A DNA stretch of 64,000 nt from Brevipalpus yothersi (Eukaryota > Arthropoda > Arachnida > Trombidiformes > Tenuipalpidae), in NCBI GenBank assembly GCA_003956705.1, contig QZCP01000192.1:24766-88765 (forward strand), read 5' to 3'. The position numbers were made by a program, and so were the translations under genes. Position 1 is the first letter of the stretch. Every line of letters begins with the position of its first letter. Below, one piece after another: positions 37,441 to 50,600 of the stretch. Below the pieces are notes generated by a model. It was not told the DNA's origin. It saw nothing but the letters and a program-made list of their open reading frames with translations, and did not search any database.

Positions 37441-39154
37441 TCTCACAATTTTCCATGAAAAGAAAGATAATTTCATTTTTTTTTCTCCACCAAATTCACT
37501 AAATCAGCTTATCGTTTTGTCGTTGATGTTCAGAACATAATATTTGAATTAGTGTCAAAATATGTTTTGAAATTCTCAAGACGAAAAAGAATCTCAGACA
37601 GCCCTAAGGTATGAGTGATACAACCTTTCAACCGAGAGCCTTCATCATCTTGTACAAAAAATATATTGTTCTGAAAAATAAACATTCTCTCTCTCTGGAA
37701 GCGTCACAAGTGAGAAGAATAACGATCATTCCGGACGTAATACGATATCATGCTGATGGAAAGGAAAAAGAATCTGAGAAATGTTTGAAGAAGATATAAA
37801 GAAGAAAGAAAGAGATAGAGAGCAGAAAAATGTCGAGAAAATCGATAAATCGATATATTCTGGGTATTTCGGTTGGTTTAATCTCTCATGGGAATCGAGG
37901 TAAAAAGACTCATCTTCTCGTGTTTTATCTGGAAGTTCCATCAATCTATCTCTCCTCCATGCTCCCTTTGTTTTCAAAGAGAGATGCTGGGATGCATGTG
38001 CGTCATTGCAGAAAGAGAGTGAAAGAGAGAGAGAGAAGTAAAGATGCAGATAAAATGATACATCATTGAACAAAAGAAAGAGAGAGACCTGTTGATTCTG
38101 TTGCTCTTGACAATATCCAGGTTTCAGGTTGGTAGTGAACCGTTATTCATGGGTGCAAACTATGGCGTATAGCATCAAATATGCATTACAAAATAATTAC
38201 ATCCAGTCAACGAGGGGTTCATCATCAGCTGATGATGTGCATCATTTCAGAGCAAAAAGGATGAAAAATTCATCTCCTCTTGTTGTATCTTCATTTGTAA
38301 TACCTCTTTCAAATGGCTCTACTCTGGGGGGGGGGAAAGGTATTGGAATTGCTCTTCCCTCATCTATTTTAATCTCTATCACTATTGTTCAAGAGTGTCA
38401 TCGTTCTGGTGAACATGAGCATTCCATTTATTGCTAATATTTATATTCAATAACATTACGATTACATTCGAAATTCAATCCATTACTCTTATTTTGCTCA
38501 CCATTTCAAATCTCTCCTCTCCTCTTTCCTCTCGTTTCTAAGCAATTATGAATATTCCTTTTTATCGATTGCCTCTTCCGATCAAAGATGGTCCCTTAAG
38601 AATATGTAAGTAACGTTGTTACTGATTAAATTCTTCAAGGCTAATACTGACGTTGATAAAAGGCTTCAAAAATAGTCTCTAGAATATCTTAACATTGAAA
38701 AAAAAACCTAAAAAAGCAAGATAAAGTAAGGTGAGGGATGAAAAAGAGCAACCTGAAGTGATGCACCTTCATGATTACCAGGTTTTGAGCATCTGAGAAG
38801 GAAAAAAAAGTAGTGGAAAAAGAAAGATGAACAAAGCTCTTGAGAGATAGAAAAATCAGAGAGAAAGAAAGAAAGAGAAAGAGAGAGAAGTTTCTGAAAA
38901 AGAGAACAGCTCTGGAAATACAGCAAGAAATTTGATTCTCATGGTATCCGATAAATTGTAGATCAACTTTTAAATCTCCACCATCATTGCTATTATCATC
39001 ATCATGATGAAGTAAGAGAGAAATATATATATATATAAATTTTCTTCTCTGTCATCACTTCGAATCGATGATTATGTGATGCCGCCAAAAAGGAGGAGCA
39101 ATCAAAGTTCTACTGTAAAAGTGATTTTTTGAAGGGGATGCTGAGCAGTGTTGA

Positions 39155-39206
<52 letters not shown>

Positions 39207-41112
39207 GATCGTTCTGTTATGGCAAAAAAATAGTAATCTATTTTCAAGTGTTTTGAAAACAATCAATTGAATTTGGAATCCCACTCTCTCACATTGCCTG
39301 TCAATGTGTTTTGATAGCCATTTCCATCCAGTTTGATTGCTTGGTGAAGAAAATCAATCATACACATTTCGGTGTGAGCACATCTCATCCGGCTTGAAAG
39401 CATGCTGACATATAAGAATCATTGTCAAGGTGAAGGTCTAAAGGATGGAAAGATCATGAGCAGGACTCAGAATCGATATTCCAGTTAATCTCTCTCTCTC
39501 TCTTCCTTTCATGCTTTTAGGTTATTCTCTCTCTCATGTGAGCAACATCGTTCTTGAGCATTCCATTGGAGCATGATCATGATTGCAAAATGTTCAGCTA
39601 GTAGTGAAACTATATCGTTCTGTATATACACATAATGCTTCAGGCTTTGAGCATTTCATCTTCATACACACAGTTGTATGAACAAGAATAAGGGCACATG
39701 TTTGTTGAATTGAAAAACGAGAGAGATAGATTGAATCTTTAATTGAAATGATCAAAAGAATCGATTTTACCGGAGGAAAATAGGTAGAAAGTATAGCATT
39801 GAAATATAAAGTGCATCGACCTCCTCCACTTTTTGCTAGGGAATAAAAAAACTTGAGCCTCACAAAAGTCATGCAAGCCCAGGCAAGCGATAGAGAAAGA
39901 GAAGGGAAAATCCTACCAAAAAATGTCCATTTTTTGAATCTTTTGACTGGTAACTCAAGAGATCTTAACCAGATTGTGTGAACGAAAAGATCTTTCCACA
40001 TAGAAAAGAAAGCTGTAATTCTGTGTTAATCTCTACACATTTACATGAGAAGATAGATTTCAGTTTACCAGCTAGCTACCAACTATGTGGCCCACTATTT
40101 TTGACCACTTTTTAGCTGGTATTTTGAGCTCATTTTGGCGCGCTCCACACACTTTCCATTATTTCCACTCCTCTTATCCATCACACCAGAATTCCCGCTT
40201 TCCAACCGCTTTCACATTCTTACCCGATGTCTAGTGGACAGTGAAAAAAAGGTCATGGAATGGTCAAAGAATTGTAAATCGCCTCTTCTTCTTCTTCTTT
40301 CCAAAGTCTTTCATCAATCCTCTCTCCATACCAGGCCATTTCGGACGATGTACTTTGGCCTCCTCTGAGTCCTCGTACATCATAACCACCTCTCGTCCGC
40401 CTTATTCGTGTTATTGAGTGGTGCTGATCTCCACTTGAGTAGCCAACACCAAAAGATGAACATCACTGATTGGACTCTTTTTCGATGGGAAAAAGTGGCA
40501 AAACTTAGGACCAGGGGACCAAGAGGGGGGAGGAAAGATAGACATGTCCACCTTCCATAGACTTTACTTGGCTTCTCTTTTTGCCCCTTTTCTCTCTCTC
40601 TCTCTCTCTCTCTTCATAGCTTCCGAACTCTCAAATTTCGGAAACGAGCCCAGACTATAGTCCAAGTACAGCGAGAGTCCAATAACCTGTGGTCACTTTT
40701 TTTTTCGCTGCCAACCGAAAAGTAGTGACCCTTTCAGTTGGCGAGGTCACTCAGAAGAATGGCTCCTTACATACAGTGTTTCTAATGATATACAGCAGAC
40801 GTTTTTCTGGCATGTTTTTATTCCCCTTTCCTGCTGAGGAATAGGGACTTCTTCTTCTTTGAGGCCATCGCCATGGGATTACACTGAGCTCCAGTTCAAA
40901 TGGTCCAGTGAGAAAATGAAATGTTATGGTCAGTGGTTGAGTTGTAAAATGGGTTTCTCTGAGTCCGAAAGAGAGAGGAGGGAAAGCTCATAGGCCTGTG
41001 GAGATGGAGGCCAAAAAAAGATCGTTCAATGTTCAGAATATCTATCTTATGTTGCCTTCTTAGTAAGAGGCCACATTTGACCGGGACAGGTCAAGCAAAT
41101 CGTTTTTCCTTC

Positions 41113-41143
<31 letters not shown>

Positions 41144-41714
41144 CTCTAGGTTCTCCTTTAGACCATGTCGATGTCCATTTTCTGACAATAAAGTGCCACT
41201 GAATTAACTGTCTTTGCTCAAAGGCCTTACTTGACTTCACCTCTCTGTGTGTATGTGTTTGGCCAGTTTTTCGGATACCTTTTTTATTTTTCTATTCCAT
41301 TCAATTCACAATCTTTAAAATAGTATTGAGGGTCCATTTTTCATTCAAACTATCGCTTCTTCCATGTCATTGGGCACAATTGTGATTGGAATTTGTACGA
41401 AAGTTTTGTAAAATTAATCGATACTCAAAAATTACATGAAAAGATTTTCTTCTCCTCTCTTCTCCGTTTTCATTCGAAAAATACAAGTAAAAGCAAGAAT
41501 TTCATTGAAACAGTCTTTTCAAGCTCATCTCTCTCTCTCGCACTTTTTCATGAACACTGCTAGTAAATTAGATAGAAAAGAGCATCTTTCACAAAAGTCA
41601 TCCACAATTTATGGACTTTTCTCAGCAAGACGTTCAATTGGCGAGAAAAAAAATATCAGCTCAAAAATTTGTCCTGATTTTTGCTGCTAGTGGACACATT
41701 GTACACGTATACTG

Positions 41715-41717
<3 letters not shown>

Positions 41718-41782
<65 letters not shown>
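41718..41782. repeat. (GA)n microsatellite
   Basis: A pure GA run of about 65 bp. Confidence 0.97.
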
Positions 41783-41787
<5 letters not shown>

Positions 41788-44068
41788 GGTCCAAATTTTT
41801 TGACTTGTAAGTGGCTTCTCTGGTTGCTTTGGCTGCTCTTGCTTTCCAATTCGACTGTCAAAATCATGGCCATCAATCGTGGGTCTAGTGGCCATCAGCC
41901 GAGTGAACAAGTGATGCGGATGCGAGTGACATGTCCTGGAATAAACACACACACACATATCCACACACTGGATGTAAGAGAGGAAGAAGGAGGAAGAGGC
42001 GGAGGAGGCAAGAGAGGAAAGATGAGACATTAGCTTGAGGATGGAGATGAAGAAAAGGAATATGTTGTTGCAAGATTTGGACAGTTTTCCAAGAAACACT
42101 GGATCCCTGGATCTCTTTCGAGACCATCAGTTTGGCAGATGCTCAGTGATTAGAATCGAAATAATTCCATCATGGACTAGCAAGCAGAGAGAGAAAGAGA
42201 GGAATTCTGCTGTTAATTCTGTATTCAAGATAGATTGGAGGAAGTTAGAGTGAATAGTTAGAGAGAGAAAGAAAGCAAGTAAGTAACGATAGTTGTTAAT
42301 AATGCAAAAAAACAGTCAATTGATAAATTTTCAGTTACTTGACCATGGACATGGCGGGTATCATCTTGTTTTATTGGTCAATTTGATGAGTTCATTAGTT
42401 TTTCTTGGCGATAATCGATAGATGCATCTTAATTTGGATATCGGTAAGGCACATATCGGCGAACAGATCGATTTGTAACTAACGTTTATTGCTAATTTCG
42501 GTTTCGATTGCTGTCATGTATTTAGAGCAGAATTTGAATACTGATAACGATGGTAATGGTGAGAGAGAGGAAAAAATTGATATAATAAAAAGTAGACAGA
42601 TTATTTCCTTCTCTTCACGCACATTTGCTCGTAAAAGTGGAACCAAATTTAAATGGAGATGCTTTCAAAAACGATGGAATAACAATAAGTAGCTGTACTA
42701 CAGGATGATCATTTGCAATGATGTCAAATTAGTGAATGAAACTGATTGAATGGGGTAAAGTGAAAGAGAGCGAGAGAGAGAGAGAGTGAAGATCAGGATG
42801 GAATAGTTATTATGAGGTGATGTGACAAAGAAAGAAAATGATGCAGTTTTGAGTTGGTGTGTGTGTGTGACAATATGGATGTGGAATGAAAGAACAATAA
42901 GAACGAGGTTAGAGAGAGAGAATATCTGAGAGAGGATAAGTGTTGAGATGAGAATTTAGGTTTAAATCGGTGTCTTGGAAAGATGAGTTTTTCGCATCGT
43001 TCGTGATTAGGATGACTTGAAACTGATTCAATTGGAAAACGTTGAGAAAAGTACGACTTTTACATCTCTCTCTCTCTCTCTCTCTTTCTCTCTTTTTTTT
43101 GAAACGCTCTGATTATGATCACTGTTCGGCCGCCGTGAATTCGAACGATCCTGTTGTTTTTGACGCCTTACGATGGCCAATATCGGCCAAGTTCGGCTAG
43201 ATAAATACACCATTCAGTATGAGATCTGTTTATCGAAGCGATCATTTTTAAACTCATCTCAAGCATCGCGATTGTCTTCATTTCACTCGGTTACATCATA
43301 AGTGAGAGGAAAGAGAGAGAGGAGAAAGTTTGGGTATCAAGAGGTAATGAAGAACGAGGTTCAAATTAGCCTAAAAAGAGTGGGGAAGAGAAAGAGAAAA
43401 AGAGAGAGGAAAGGGAAGAGAGATGAAAAAAATAATGAACCGAATCAGTGAATCTGCTGCTTTTTGATTCTCTCTCACTATTTAATGCCACTTCTACCAT
43501 GTGTTGAAGGAAAGGGAAAAGAGAGTAAAAAAAGAGAGAGAGAGAGGAACGAAAAAACGAAGCCCAAATAACAATAACGTTGCAAGCCAAACGAGAGATA
43601 AAAAAGAGAGAAAAGATTCATGAGGAAAGAGAGTCTCTCTTTCTCTCTCTCTCTCGCTCTCTCTCTCTCTTGATGATTACTAAAAAATAGAGTTTCATGA
43701 GGAGGAGAGAGACTTAGGTGTGATGAAGGCGCGAAAGCTGGAGAGAGAGAGAGAGAGAAAGCCGAATGATTATTACAGGATTCAGCGAGGCTTGTCGCAA
43801 AGATATTTCGGTGGACTTTTTTTCTTTCTCTTCTCAACTTGGCCAGCTTCCTGTTGATTGTGGCAGGTCCTCTTGGTGGACGGCCTTGGACTGTGTGTGA
43901 GTTGATAATAATAAGCGGAAAGAGAAGTGAGATGCTCCGGCAACCAAGCCCGTGAAAGTCCGTAGAAAGTGGCCGCTTTCGTAAGGTCCGTTCCGAAGAA
44001 ACCACTGCTTTTTGGTTGCCAAAAAACTTTCACAGACCGGTAATTTGAATATAAGGCCAGGGGCCTGT

Positions 44069-44069
<1 letters not shown>

Positions 44070-44132
<63 letters not shown>
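44070..44132. repeat. (GA)n microsatellite
   Basis: A pure GA run of about 63 bp. Confidence 0.97.
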
Positions 44133-44137
<5 letters not shown>

Positions 44138-45489
44138 TGTAGCTTTCCTCATCTACCTGTACCTGAGGAAGGAAAAATAGAGAGAGAGAGAGAAAGACTC
44201 GCCCGATAGTCTTCGAGAGCGCTTATTAGTGGCCAGAGGAAGTAAGAAGCCTCAGGCCCAGTGAATATAAGAAGAAGAAGAAGAAGAAGAAGGTGGAGGA
44301 GGAGGTGGCAAACAAGGGAAACGGGATAGACTCACAACGGTGAACACATCTTATCCAATTTTACTGGGCAAAGTTCATGAACCTTAGCTGAATATCACAA
44401 AGAAGTGAATTTACTTTTGGGCCAAAATTTATCTTGGCCTTTTATTGAGCCTCTCTCTCTTTCTCTCTCTCTCTTTCACATCATTTAAAGCCGCTCGAAA
44501 ATATATGTACATGTATATATAAATACACATGTATATGGATCGGTAAAGAGTCGTTATAAGTGATGATGATTTGTGCTTGAAAATGTGGCCATTTGGTGCC
44601 TCGTAATATGCGATGATCAAATGTGAATGGTACACAAAGAAAAATTGACTCAGACTTGAATACTCTGGATTGATCCTCTGGGCTCGAGTGGCGATTCCTT
44701 TTGCATTTATCGACAAGAGAGAGAAAGAGCTTTGGTCACTTTTTTCGTTCTTATTCACAAAGATGAATCCGAAAAAAACGTTTTCCTTCACGCTAACCTT
44801 GGATGATCCTATTGTTTGCCTTCTTCGCTTCTTTTTCTCTCTCACACACACAAATCGGTGAAGATCTCAGGCCACATAGAATAGTGACCTCGATCGGATA
44901 CACGAATTCCTATGTAAGAGAGTGAGAAGAAGAACGTCCCTCTTGAAAAACGTTTTTTACGTCTCTTCCTCAACACCGAGAAAGAGTCACTCAGTCTCTC
45001 TCTTTCTCTTTCTCTTTCTCTTCATCTCTGGTACTCAAAACTTTGGAGCGAAAGTGGCCTGAATAGCGATGGGTAAAGAGAAAGAGAGAGGTCAGTCAGA
45101 GAAGGAATTTCACTCCTTATGTCGTGTATTTCGCTTTCGCTCTCAGGACTTTCGGCTGTGGGCCAGTGAATTAGCACCAAGAGAGAGGGAATAGAGTTGA
45201 AAGAGAGTGGAAATAAAAGAGAAGAGAAGAGGAGAGAATCGAGAGAGAGAAACGTTTGTATCACTTTTGCTTTTGCCTTTCCAGTACACAAAGTCCGTTC
45301 CAAACGTGGCCTCAATCCAAGCGTTTTTGAAGGGCCGTTTTCAGACAGTCCTGGGACACACTGGCTTTATAAATATAAGATATCCTACAAATAAAAGAAA
45401 GTGATCAGTTTCTGGGATCGCAATATAAAGGTGGGCCGATGGTTTGATCTATTTGATGGTTATAATAATCGGGGCATACACACATCTAT

Positions 45490-45774
45490 TTGCACCCGAT
45501 TGTTGGATTCTTATGGAGCATTCCAATTGTGACTTTGATTATCGTCATCTATTTGATTTATCAAATATTTGGCTTCTACCTGGGTCTTTTCCTTGGAATC
45601 AATTTCACGCTCTACATTCCGGATTACTTTAAGGTTGTAAAAATTCTTTATTTTCAAAAATCTAACTATTTCTTGGTATGCGTTCTCTTTACGACTTCTT
45701 GGAAAATTGTTACATTGTATAAAGCACACTCAACTGGCTTTGTTTCTTATATGGTTCCTCATCGGTGGTCTTAA
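45490..45774 (+). other. Open frame with strongly hydrophobic segment, possible membrane protein or exon
   Basis: The frame is open for 94 codons but has no ATG at its start (the first codon is TTG), so it is an exon, a fragment or non-coding. It reads WSIPIVTLIIVIYLIYQIFG followed by another hydrophobic run. The WS..L..VYLIY pattern resembles the membrane segment of the antisense ORF at 55492-55824 at the other end of the island. The likeness may be chance, because both are simple hydrophobic stretches. Confidence 0.25.
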
Positions 45775-45814
45775 TCTCTCTTTATTAGAGCTCCTCTGAT
45801 CGCATCTTTCTTAT

Positions 45815-46105
45815 ATGGGTTTTCTTGTCTATTTTGCTCATTTTTGTTCCGTTCTCTATGAGGTCTACATGATGGAAAGACTCATTGACATCATCGTCTT
45901 TTGTTTAGATATTTCTCGATCCTATGGTCTGTTCACTCAATATCTTCTTGAAAACTTTGATAATATATTCCGCTCTAATACCGTTGAGGAAAAAGTACTT
46001 ATATATGATGTAGTTGATACCATCAGAAAAAGTGTTATTGAGGTTTTGGAAAATATTATATCTCTGCTTGATATTCTCATGGATCTTCCCGTTCCTCTCA
46101 TCTGA
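45815..46105 (+). CDS. Small hydrophobic/helical protein, 96 aa, unknown
   Basis: Not recognised. It begins with ATG and an aromatic, hydrophobic N-terminus (MGFLVYFAHFCSVLYEVY). A predicted helical region with regularly spaced Leu/Ile follows (IRKSVIEVLENIISLLDIL). It has no zinc finger. It is the first ATG-started ORF of the compact plus-strand array and ends only 8 nt before the next ORF at 46114. This spacing is the main reason to take it as real. It could be an element-encoded membrane-associated or oligomerising protein, or a chance ORF. Confidence 0.4.
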   Translation: MGFLVYFAHFCSVLYEVYMMERLIDIIVFCLDISRSYGLFTQYLLENFDNIFRSNTVEEKVLIYDVVDTIRKSVIEVLENIISLLDILMDLPVPLI

Positions 46106-46113
46106 GCCCTGAT

Positions 46114-46512
46114 ATGCCATTCCACCTTAGTCGTGACACTCTTGCTCAATATTGCTTTAGACTGTCCATAAACTTTCCACGCAACATTCTATCACACATT
46201 AGTTCAGTTCTGACTGGAAATTCCACTGACTCTATCTGCATGAACACCCATTCGAACATCATTGATCGGATTCTCAGTGAAACACAATTCGATCGACGGA
46301 GATTTATCATTTTAGTGTTCGATTGCAAATTGTGGTTTGTTGCCTTCGACAAATTATTTATTCACATCTTAACAACAAATCAGCTCAAGTGTAAAGTGTG
46401 TCTAAAATTCTACCGGCATCCTCTAGACTTCGAAAACCACTTTTTCCTTGGCAACTGTCTAATAATAACTACTAATTACAACAAACGCGTTGGGGACTTT
46501 GTTTTTATTTAA
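46114..46512 (+). CDS. Single C2HC zinc-finger protein 1 of the island family, 132 aa
   Basis: The first of five small proteins of shared design. A helical N-terminal half of about 70-80 residues leads to a hydrophobic strand block (FIILVFDCKLWFVAFDKL). A finger near residues 91-112 follows, CKVC-x12-H-x5-C with Phe at the third position after the Cys pair and Phe three before the His. That is the C2H2 spacing with the last His replaced by Cys. Behind the final Cys comes a short hydrophobic tail (LIIT). The start is the first ATG of the frame, 8 nt after the previous stop. A nucleic-acid- or protein-binding role is inferred from the finger only. Family membership is read from the pattern, since overall sequence identity is low. 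Confidence 0.7.
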   Translation: MPFHLSRDTLAQYCFRLSINFPRNILSHISSVLTGNSTDSICMNTHSNIIDRILSETQFDRRRFIILVFDCKLWFVAFDKLFIHILTTNQLKCKVCLKFYRHPLDFENHFFLGNCLIITTNYNKRVGDFVFI

Positions 46513-46545
46513 TCTTGCCTCTCTAATAAACCACACATTTCTGTA

Positions 46546-47010
46546 ATGTACTATAATACCTCTACCCTAATTGGCTATATTTACCGTACTCTACCCCACA
46601 TCCTAGTTCGTGTCTACACATATTACAGCAACCTACTCACTAATCTAAGCCGCTCTCAATGCTCTATTCTTGACTCCAATCTCAATACCAAAAGTCATCT
46701 TCAGCGATACTGCAATCGTGGTGACATCGCGCTTGTCTATGGTTACACACTCTTTATTCTCCGATTGAGCAACCTTAGTGAGGTGGTTGTTGATCCAAGT
46801 GGCAATAACAATTCACTCAAATGCAAAATCTGTGAGCAAGAATTTGCCAATACGCGAGTGTTTAGAAAGCACTTCGTTAAATGTGAATGCTCAGTTTTCT
46901 GCCCCATCATTAATCTCGACTCCCTTCAAGAGTTAATTTATCCTCGCATCATATTGGATGACGTTCATGCTGCGAATATCATAGAAAGGAGTCATCCTAT
47001 CGAAATATAA
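46546..47010 (+). CDS. Single C2HC zinc-finger protein 2 of the island family, 154 aa
   Basis: The second family member. The N-terminal half has LPHILVRVYTYYSNLLTNL, a SILDSN segment that matches SILLPHTN in the next protein, then a hydrophobic strand block (IALVYGYTLFILRLSNL). The finger CKIC-x12-H-x5-C lies near residues 93-115, with one extra Cys inside the last spacer (FVKCEC). The tail after the finger contains a LIYPRI stretch also loosely seen (INPYKL) in the following protein. It starts at an ATG 33 nt after the previous stop and ends 2 nt before the next ATG. Same inferred role and same caution as protein 1. Confidence 0.72.
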   Translation: MYYNTSTLIGYIYRTLPHILVRVYTYYSNLLTNLSRSQCSILDSNLNTKSHLQRYCNRGDIALVYGYTLFILRLSNLSEVVVDPSGNNNSLKCKICEQEFANTRVFRKHFVKCECSVFCPIINLDSLQELIYPRIILDDVHAANIIERSHPIEI

Positions 47011-47012
47011 AA

Positions 47013-47462
47013 ATGATCTACAGAAGAAGTGATCTAATAGCTTACCACAATCGGGTTCTCCCAACCTACACAGACGCCAACAAAGAATATATTATGAATC
47101 TTCTCAATCGTATTAAAGCTCAAAAATTCTCAATTTTGCTTCCACACACTAATGTTCCTAAGATTGTTAAAGGCAACCAACCAATTTTCCCTGATTGTAT
47201 ATGTGTCTACTATGGCCTCTTTATTTGGTTCATACATCTTAAAGACCTCATGGTTATTGAAGACAACGGTTTTGAGTGCTCAGCCTGTAGGAAAACTTTT
47301 GGCAACATATCGAAATTTAATAATCATATTCGTCGAGCATATTGCATTCTTATTCAAACTACCATCAACAAACGTACCTCCTTGGAAATTATTAACCCAT
47401 ATAAACTTCAAGACGTGGAAGAAAATTTTGGTATACGACTCTCTCTTCGTCGATTTCACTGA
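47013..47462 (+). CDS. Single C2HC zinc-finger protein 3 of the island family, 149 aa
   Basis: The third member, immediately upstream of the reverse transcriptase. The order is helical N-terminus (NKEYIMNLLNRI), SILLPHTN segment, hydrophobic block CVYYGLFIWFIHLKDL, finger CSAC-x12-H-x5-C near residues 90-112, then a 35-residue tail. Only two bases separate its ATG from the stop of protein 2, which suggests coupled translation or a shared transcript. In a standard LINE this position would hold ORF1, so this protein and its two upstream relatives are candidates for a split or replaced ORF1 function. No CCHC zinc knuckle of Gag type, RRM or esterase domain is seen. Confidence 0.72.
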   Translation: MIYRRSDLIAYHNRVLPTYTDANKEYIMNLLNRIKAQKFSILLPHTNVPKIVKGNQPIFPDCICVYYGLFIWFIHLKDLMVIEDNGFECSACRKTFGNISKFNNHIRRAYCILIQTTINKRTSLEIINPYKLQDVEENFGIRLSLRRFH

Positions 47463-47612
47463 TTATACACACTCACCTTTCTCAAGTTCCATATCTCTCT
47501 TACATCCTCTATATTCCTATCCATCTTTTCATGACTCCTCTACCTTTCAATATCTTTCTATTTCTTAATAATTCATTCTCACTCAATTAATTATATCGTC
47601 TCCTTCTACACC

Positions 47613-50600
47613 ATGTATGTTTACACCTTTTTACATGCTAATGTTAGGAAAAGTATAAAAGCAGTTAGCGATGCCTGTAACGTCCTTTTTAATAATGATA
47701 CTCAGAACATACTGACAGTGGTAGGTCTCTGTGAATTCCCTAGAAACAGACTTGAAGAAGCACGATCTATTTCTTCCAGCTCTTGCTCGAATTTCTTCAC
47801 AAACGAGTCATGTAGCATTTATGTTAAAGGAGGTTCTTGGTCTATTTTATGTGCCCCTAAAAAATGGCAAATGCTCGGTATTAAAGGGAATGTTCACGGT
47901 AGACGCATAGCTGTCATCGTTTTTCACTGGCTTCCATGGAGTGATCCAAATGGCGAACTTTTTTCTTTCCTTGACACTAGCCTAAATTTATTGTCCGGTT
48001 ATGATACTTATTTACTTGCTGACCTAAATACGGAAAATTCTTTGTGGTCCCCAAAAATAAGCAGGAGAGACTCAGAATACTTTGTTTCAATTCTCAGTAA
48101 ATATAACTTTATTCCAAGTCACTGTCCAACAACCTCAAACTGGACCTTTTTCAAACAAGAATCCAGGTCGTGGATAGATGTTATATGTTTCTCTAGGAAC
48201 AAATTAAAATTTGTTTCCAAAAGCGAGGTCATTGACCTCTGCAACACGGATCATCGAGGTATATTGTGTAAACTACACTCGGAGAGACGTAAAATATCCC
48301 GTGACAGATTTATAGTCAATCGTAAAATGTTCACCTCTCTAGCTTCTTCCTGTAAATTTGACTATGTAGCCACACTAGACTCTCCAGAAGCTATCCTTAC
48401 AAACTTTGACCTACTTTGGACGCACCTCATGGCAATCTCTAATAAAAGTTCGTTCAAACAAAGCAACCTAATAAATAACAAAATACAGATTTTGAGTCGC
48501 AAACTGAAAAATACACGAAAGAAACTTAAAAAACTTAAAGTCTATAATAGAAAAAGCTACGAGAAACTTATTCATCTCTCCAAAAAAATGAATACTCTGA
48601 AATGTGAGATTCATATTCTCCACAGAGAAATTGCTAAGAAAGCCAAAAATATTCAATTACAATCAAAAAATACATGGACAATTTTACGTTTCGTATGCGG
48701 TCATGACTGGCTGACTATTAGAGATGAGATAACAACATTTGACAACACTAAAACTGAAGCGAATATCGATGAATTTATTGCTAAATTTGTAGATGAAACT
48801 CCAGATACAAGTGTTATAATTTTAGATAGAGTCCTCCCAAAAAACTGTTTTGACCTACCTCTTACTGATTCTGAATGGAAAGATGTCATCAAGCTAGTCG
48901 GCAAAAAAGAATGCAAGTTTTCAGATACCATTTCATGCAGAAATTTCTCAATCTTACTCGACAAAGACCCATCAATCCGTGAGTTATTCATGAACTCTTT
49001 ATACTTCTCTGAACTCCCGGCAAAATACTTGAGCTGCCGTATTAATCTCATTCCTAAGAGTGATGGTTGCAAAATCAGACCTATTGCAATCCAACACCCA
49101 TTTGCTCGTACATTTGACGCAATCTTTTACACAATGCTCCGCAGATATCCAAATTTCGACTTTTTTAAGAATCAAAAAGGATTTACGCGCAAAATTGGCT
49201 GTCAAGATGTTCTCATTCGCATTTTTGATACCATTGCAAATACTATTGCTAATAATAATTTCATAATCATCATCACAACTGACTTCTCGAATGCCTTTGA
49301 AACATTCTCTCAGCGTATTCTCCAAGAAAATATGCTTCTTAGAGGGTTTTCTCCTTTCCTAGTTAATCTCATCCTCAAATTCATTAATGGTCGATCTAGT
49401 ATATACAACTCAAAACAAGGTTTGCTCACTAAAAAACATTACTATGGTACATTCCAAGGTTCTAACTGCGGTCCCTTCCTCTTCAACTGTTCTACAATGC
49501 TCATAGAAGATTTTATTATTGATGAAATCAAATTCAGCACAATTAGATTTGCAGATGACCTAACAATTTTCTCAAAACCACTGCCTTTAAAATATAGAAG
49601 AAACCCAACATTGACTGAACAACTTTTCCATAAGGTTCTCAATCATATTAGTCAAGTCTGCTCCGAATTTAGACTACAACTTAACATCGATAAATGCCAG
49701 TACATAATTATATCCTCTCGTATTAAAATTAGACAATTGCATGTTACATCCCAAGAGATCAAGGTACTAGGAGTCAAAATCAACCAGAAAAATCCTCTTC
49801 GCAGTGGTGATCGTATCATTCTCGAGAAACTCACAAGAATTAAAGTTATCATTCAGAAGCATCACAGACAATTTGATAAGGTTCCAGTTCAGTGCCTCTC
49901 AGTGCTATACGATGGGCTTGTTAACTCCATTTTACGCTACTACTCATGCTGCTATTTAACTCAAAATCGTTATGCTAGAATAGAAAAAGAATGCCTTAGT
50001 ATATGCAAAATGCTCTTAGGCAACAGGGACTCAGAACGAGCCCTATTTTACTTCAAACTATTGAGCACATATTCACCAGAACTAATTATTAGTCAAACCA
50101 TTTTTAAGAACATCTCACGCATCGGTCTGAACCATCGAACAAAACTATCTCTCCCTCACTATTGGAAGCACATTAATTTTCCCCCACCAAATGATATTCA
50201 CTCCTCATTTTGCGCACCCATTCCTCTGATTACTAGCTTTGATTCGTTAGAATTCAATTTAATCAAGGATCACATTGATTTGATCATAAGATACATCTAC
50301 CATACAGATTACTCTCTCAACAGAACATGGATTAGATTCATTATCGACATAAAAAAGGATAATGAATTCAATTCAGAACAATTCTGTCTTGACCTCTTTT
50401 CAAATAATATCGAACACTGCTTAGTGGCTGGCCTCTCAAATCTATTTAGAATCTTTAACATATGTAAGTTCTGTCTCATCATTGGCAACCAGACATCTAT
50501 TACCCAGATCTTTTCTGATCGTAAAAGCTATAATTTGTTAGGCTGCTTACATGAACGGAGTATGTTTCTTTTCGTCTGTGATTATGATACCCATCTTCAG

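Larger units (their letters stand above)
27431..45399. other. Long gene-poor region rich in simple repeats
   Basis: Nearly 18 kb in which I cannot support any gene. Open frames here are short, AT-driven or created by GA/CT, AAG and TG repeats. Some stretches (about 40080-41220 and 43780-44060) are less AT-rich and could hold untranslated exons or regulatory DNA. The minus frame at 30645-30965 has an acceptor-like CTTCTTCAAG before it but no recognisable product. Confidence 0.45.
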
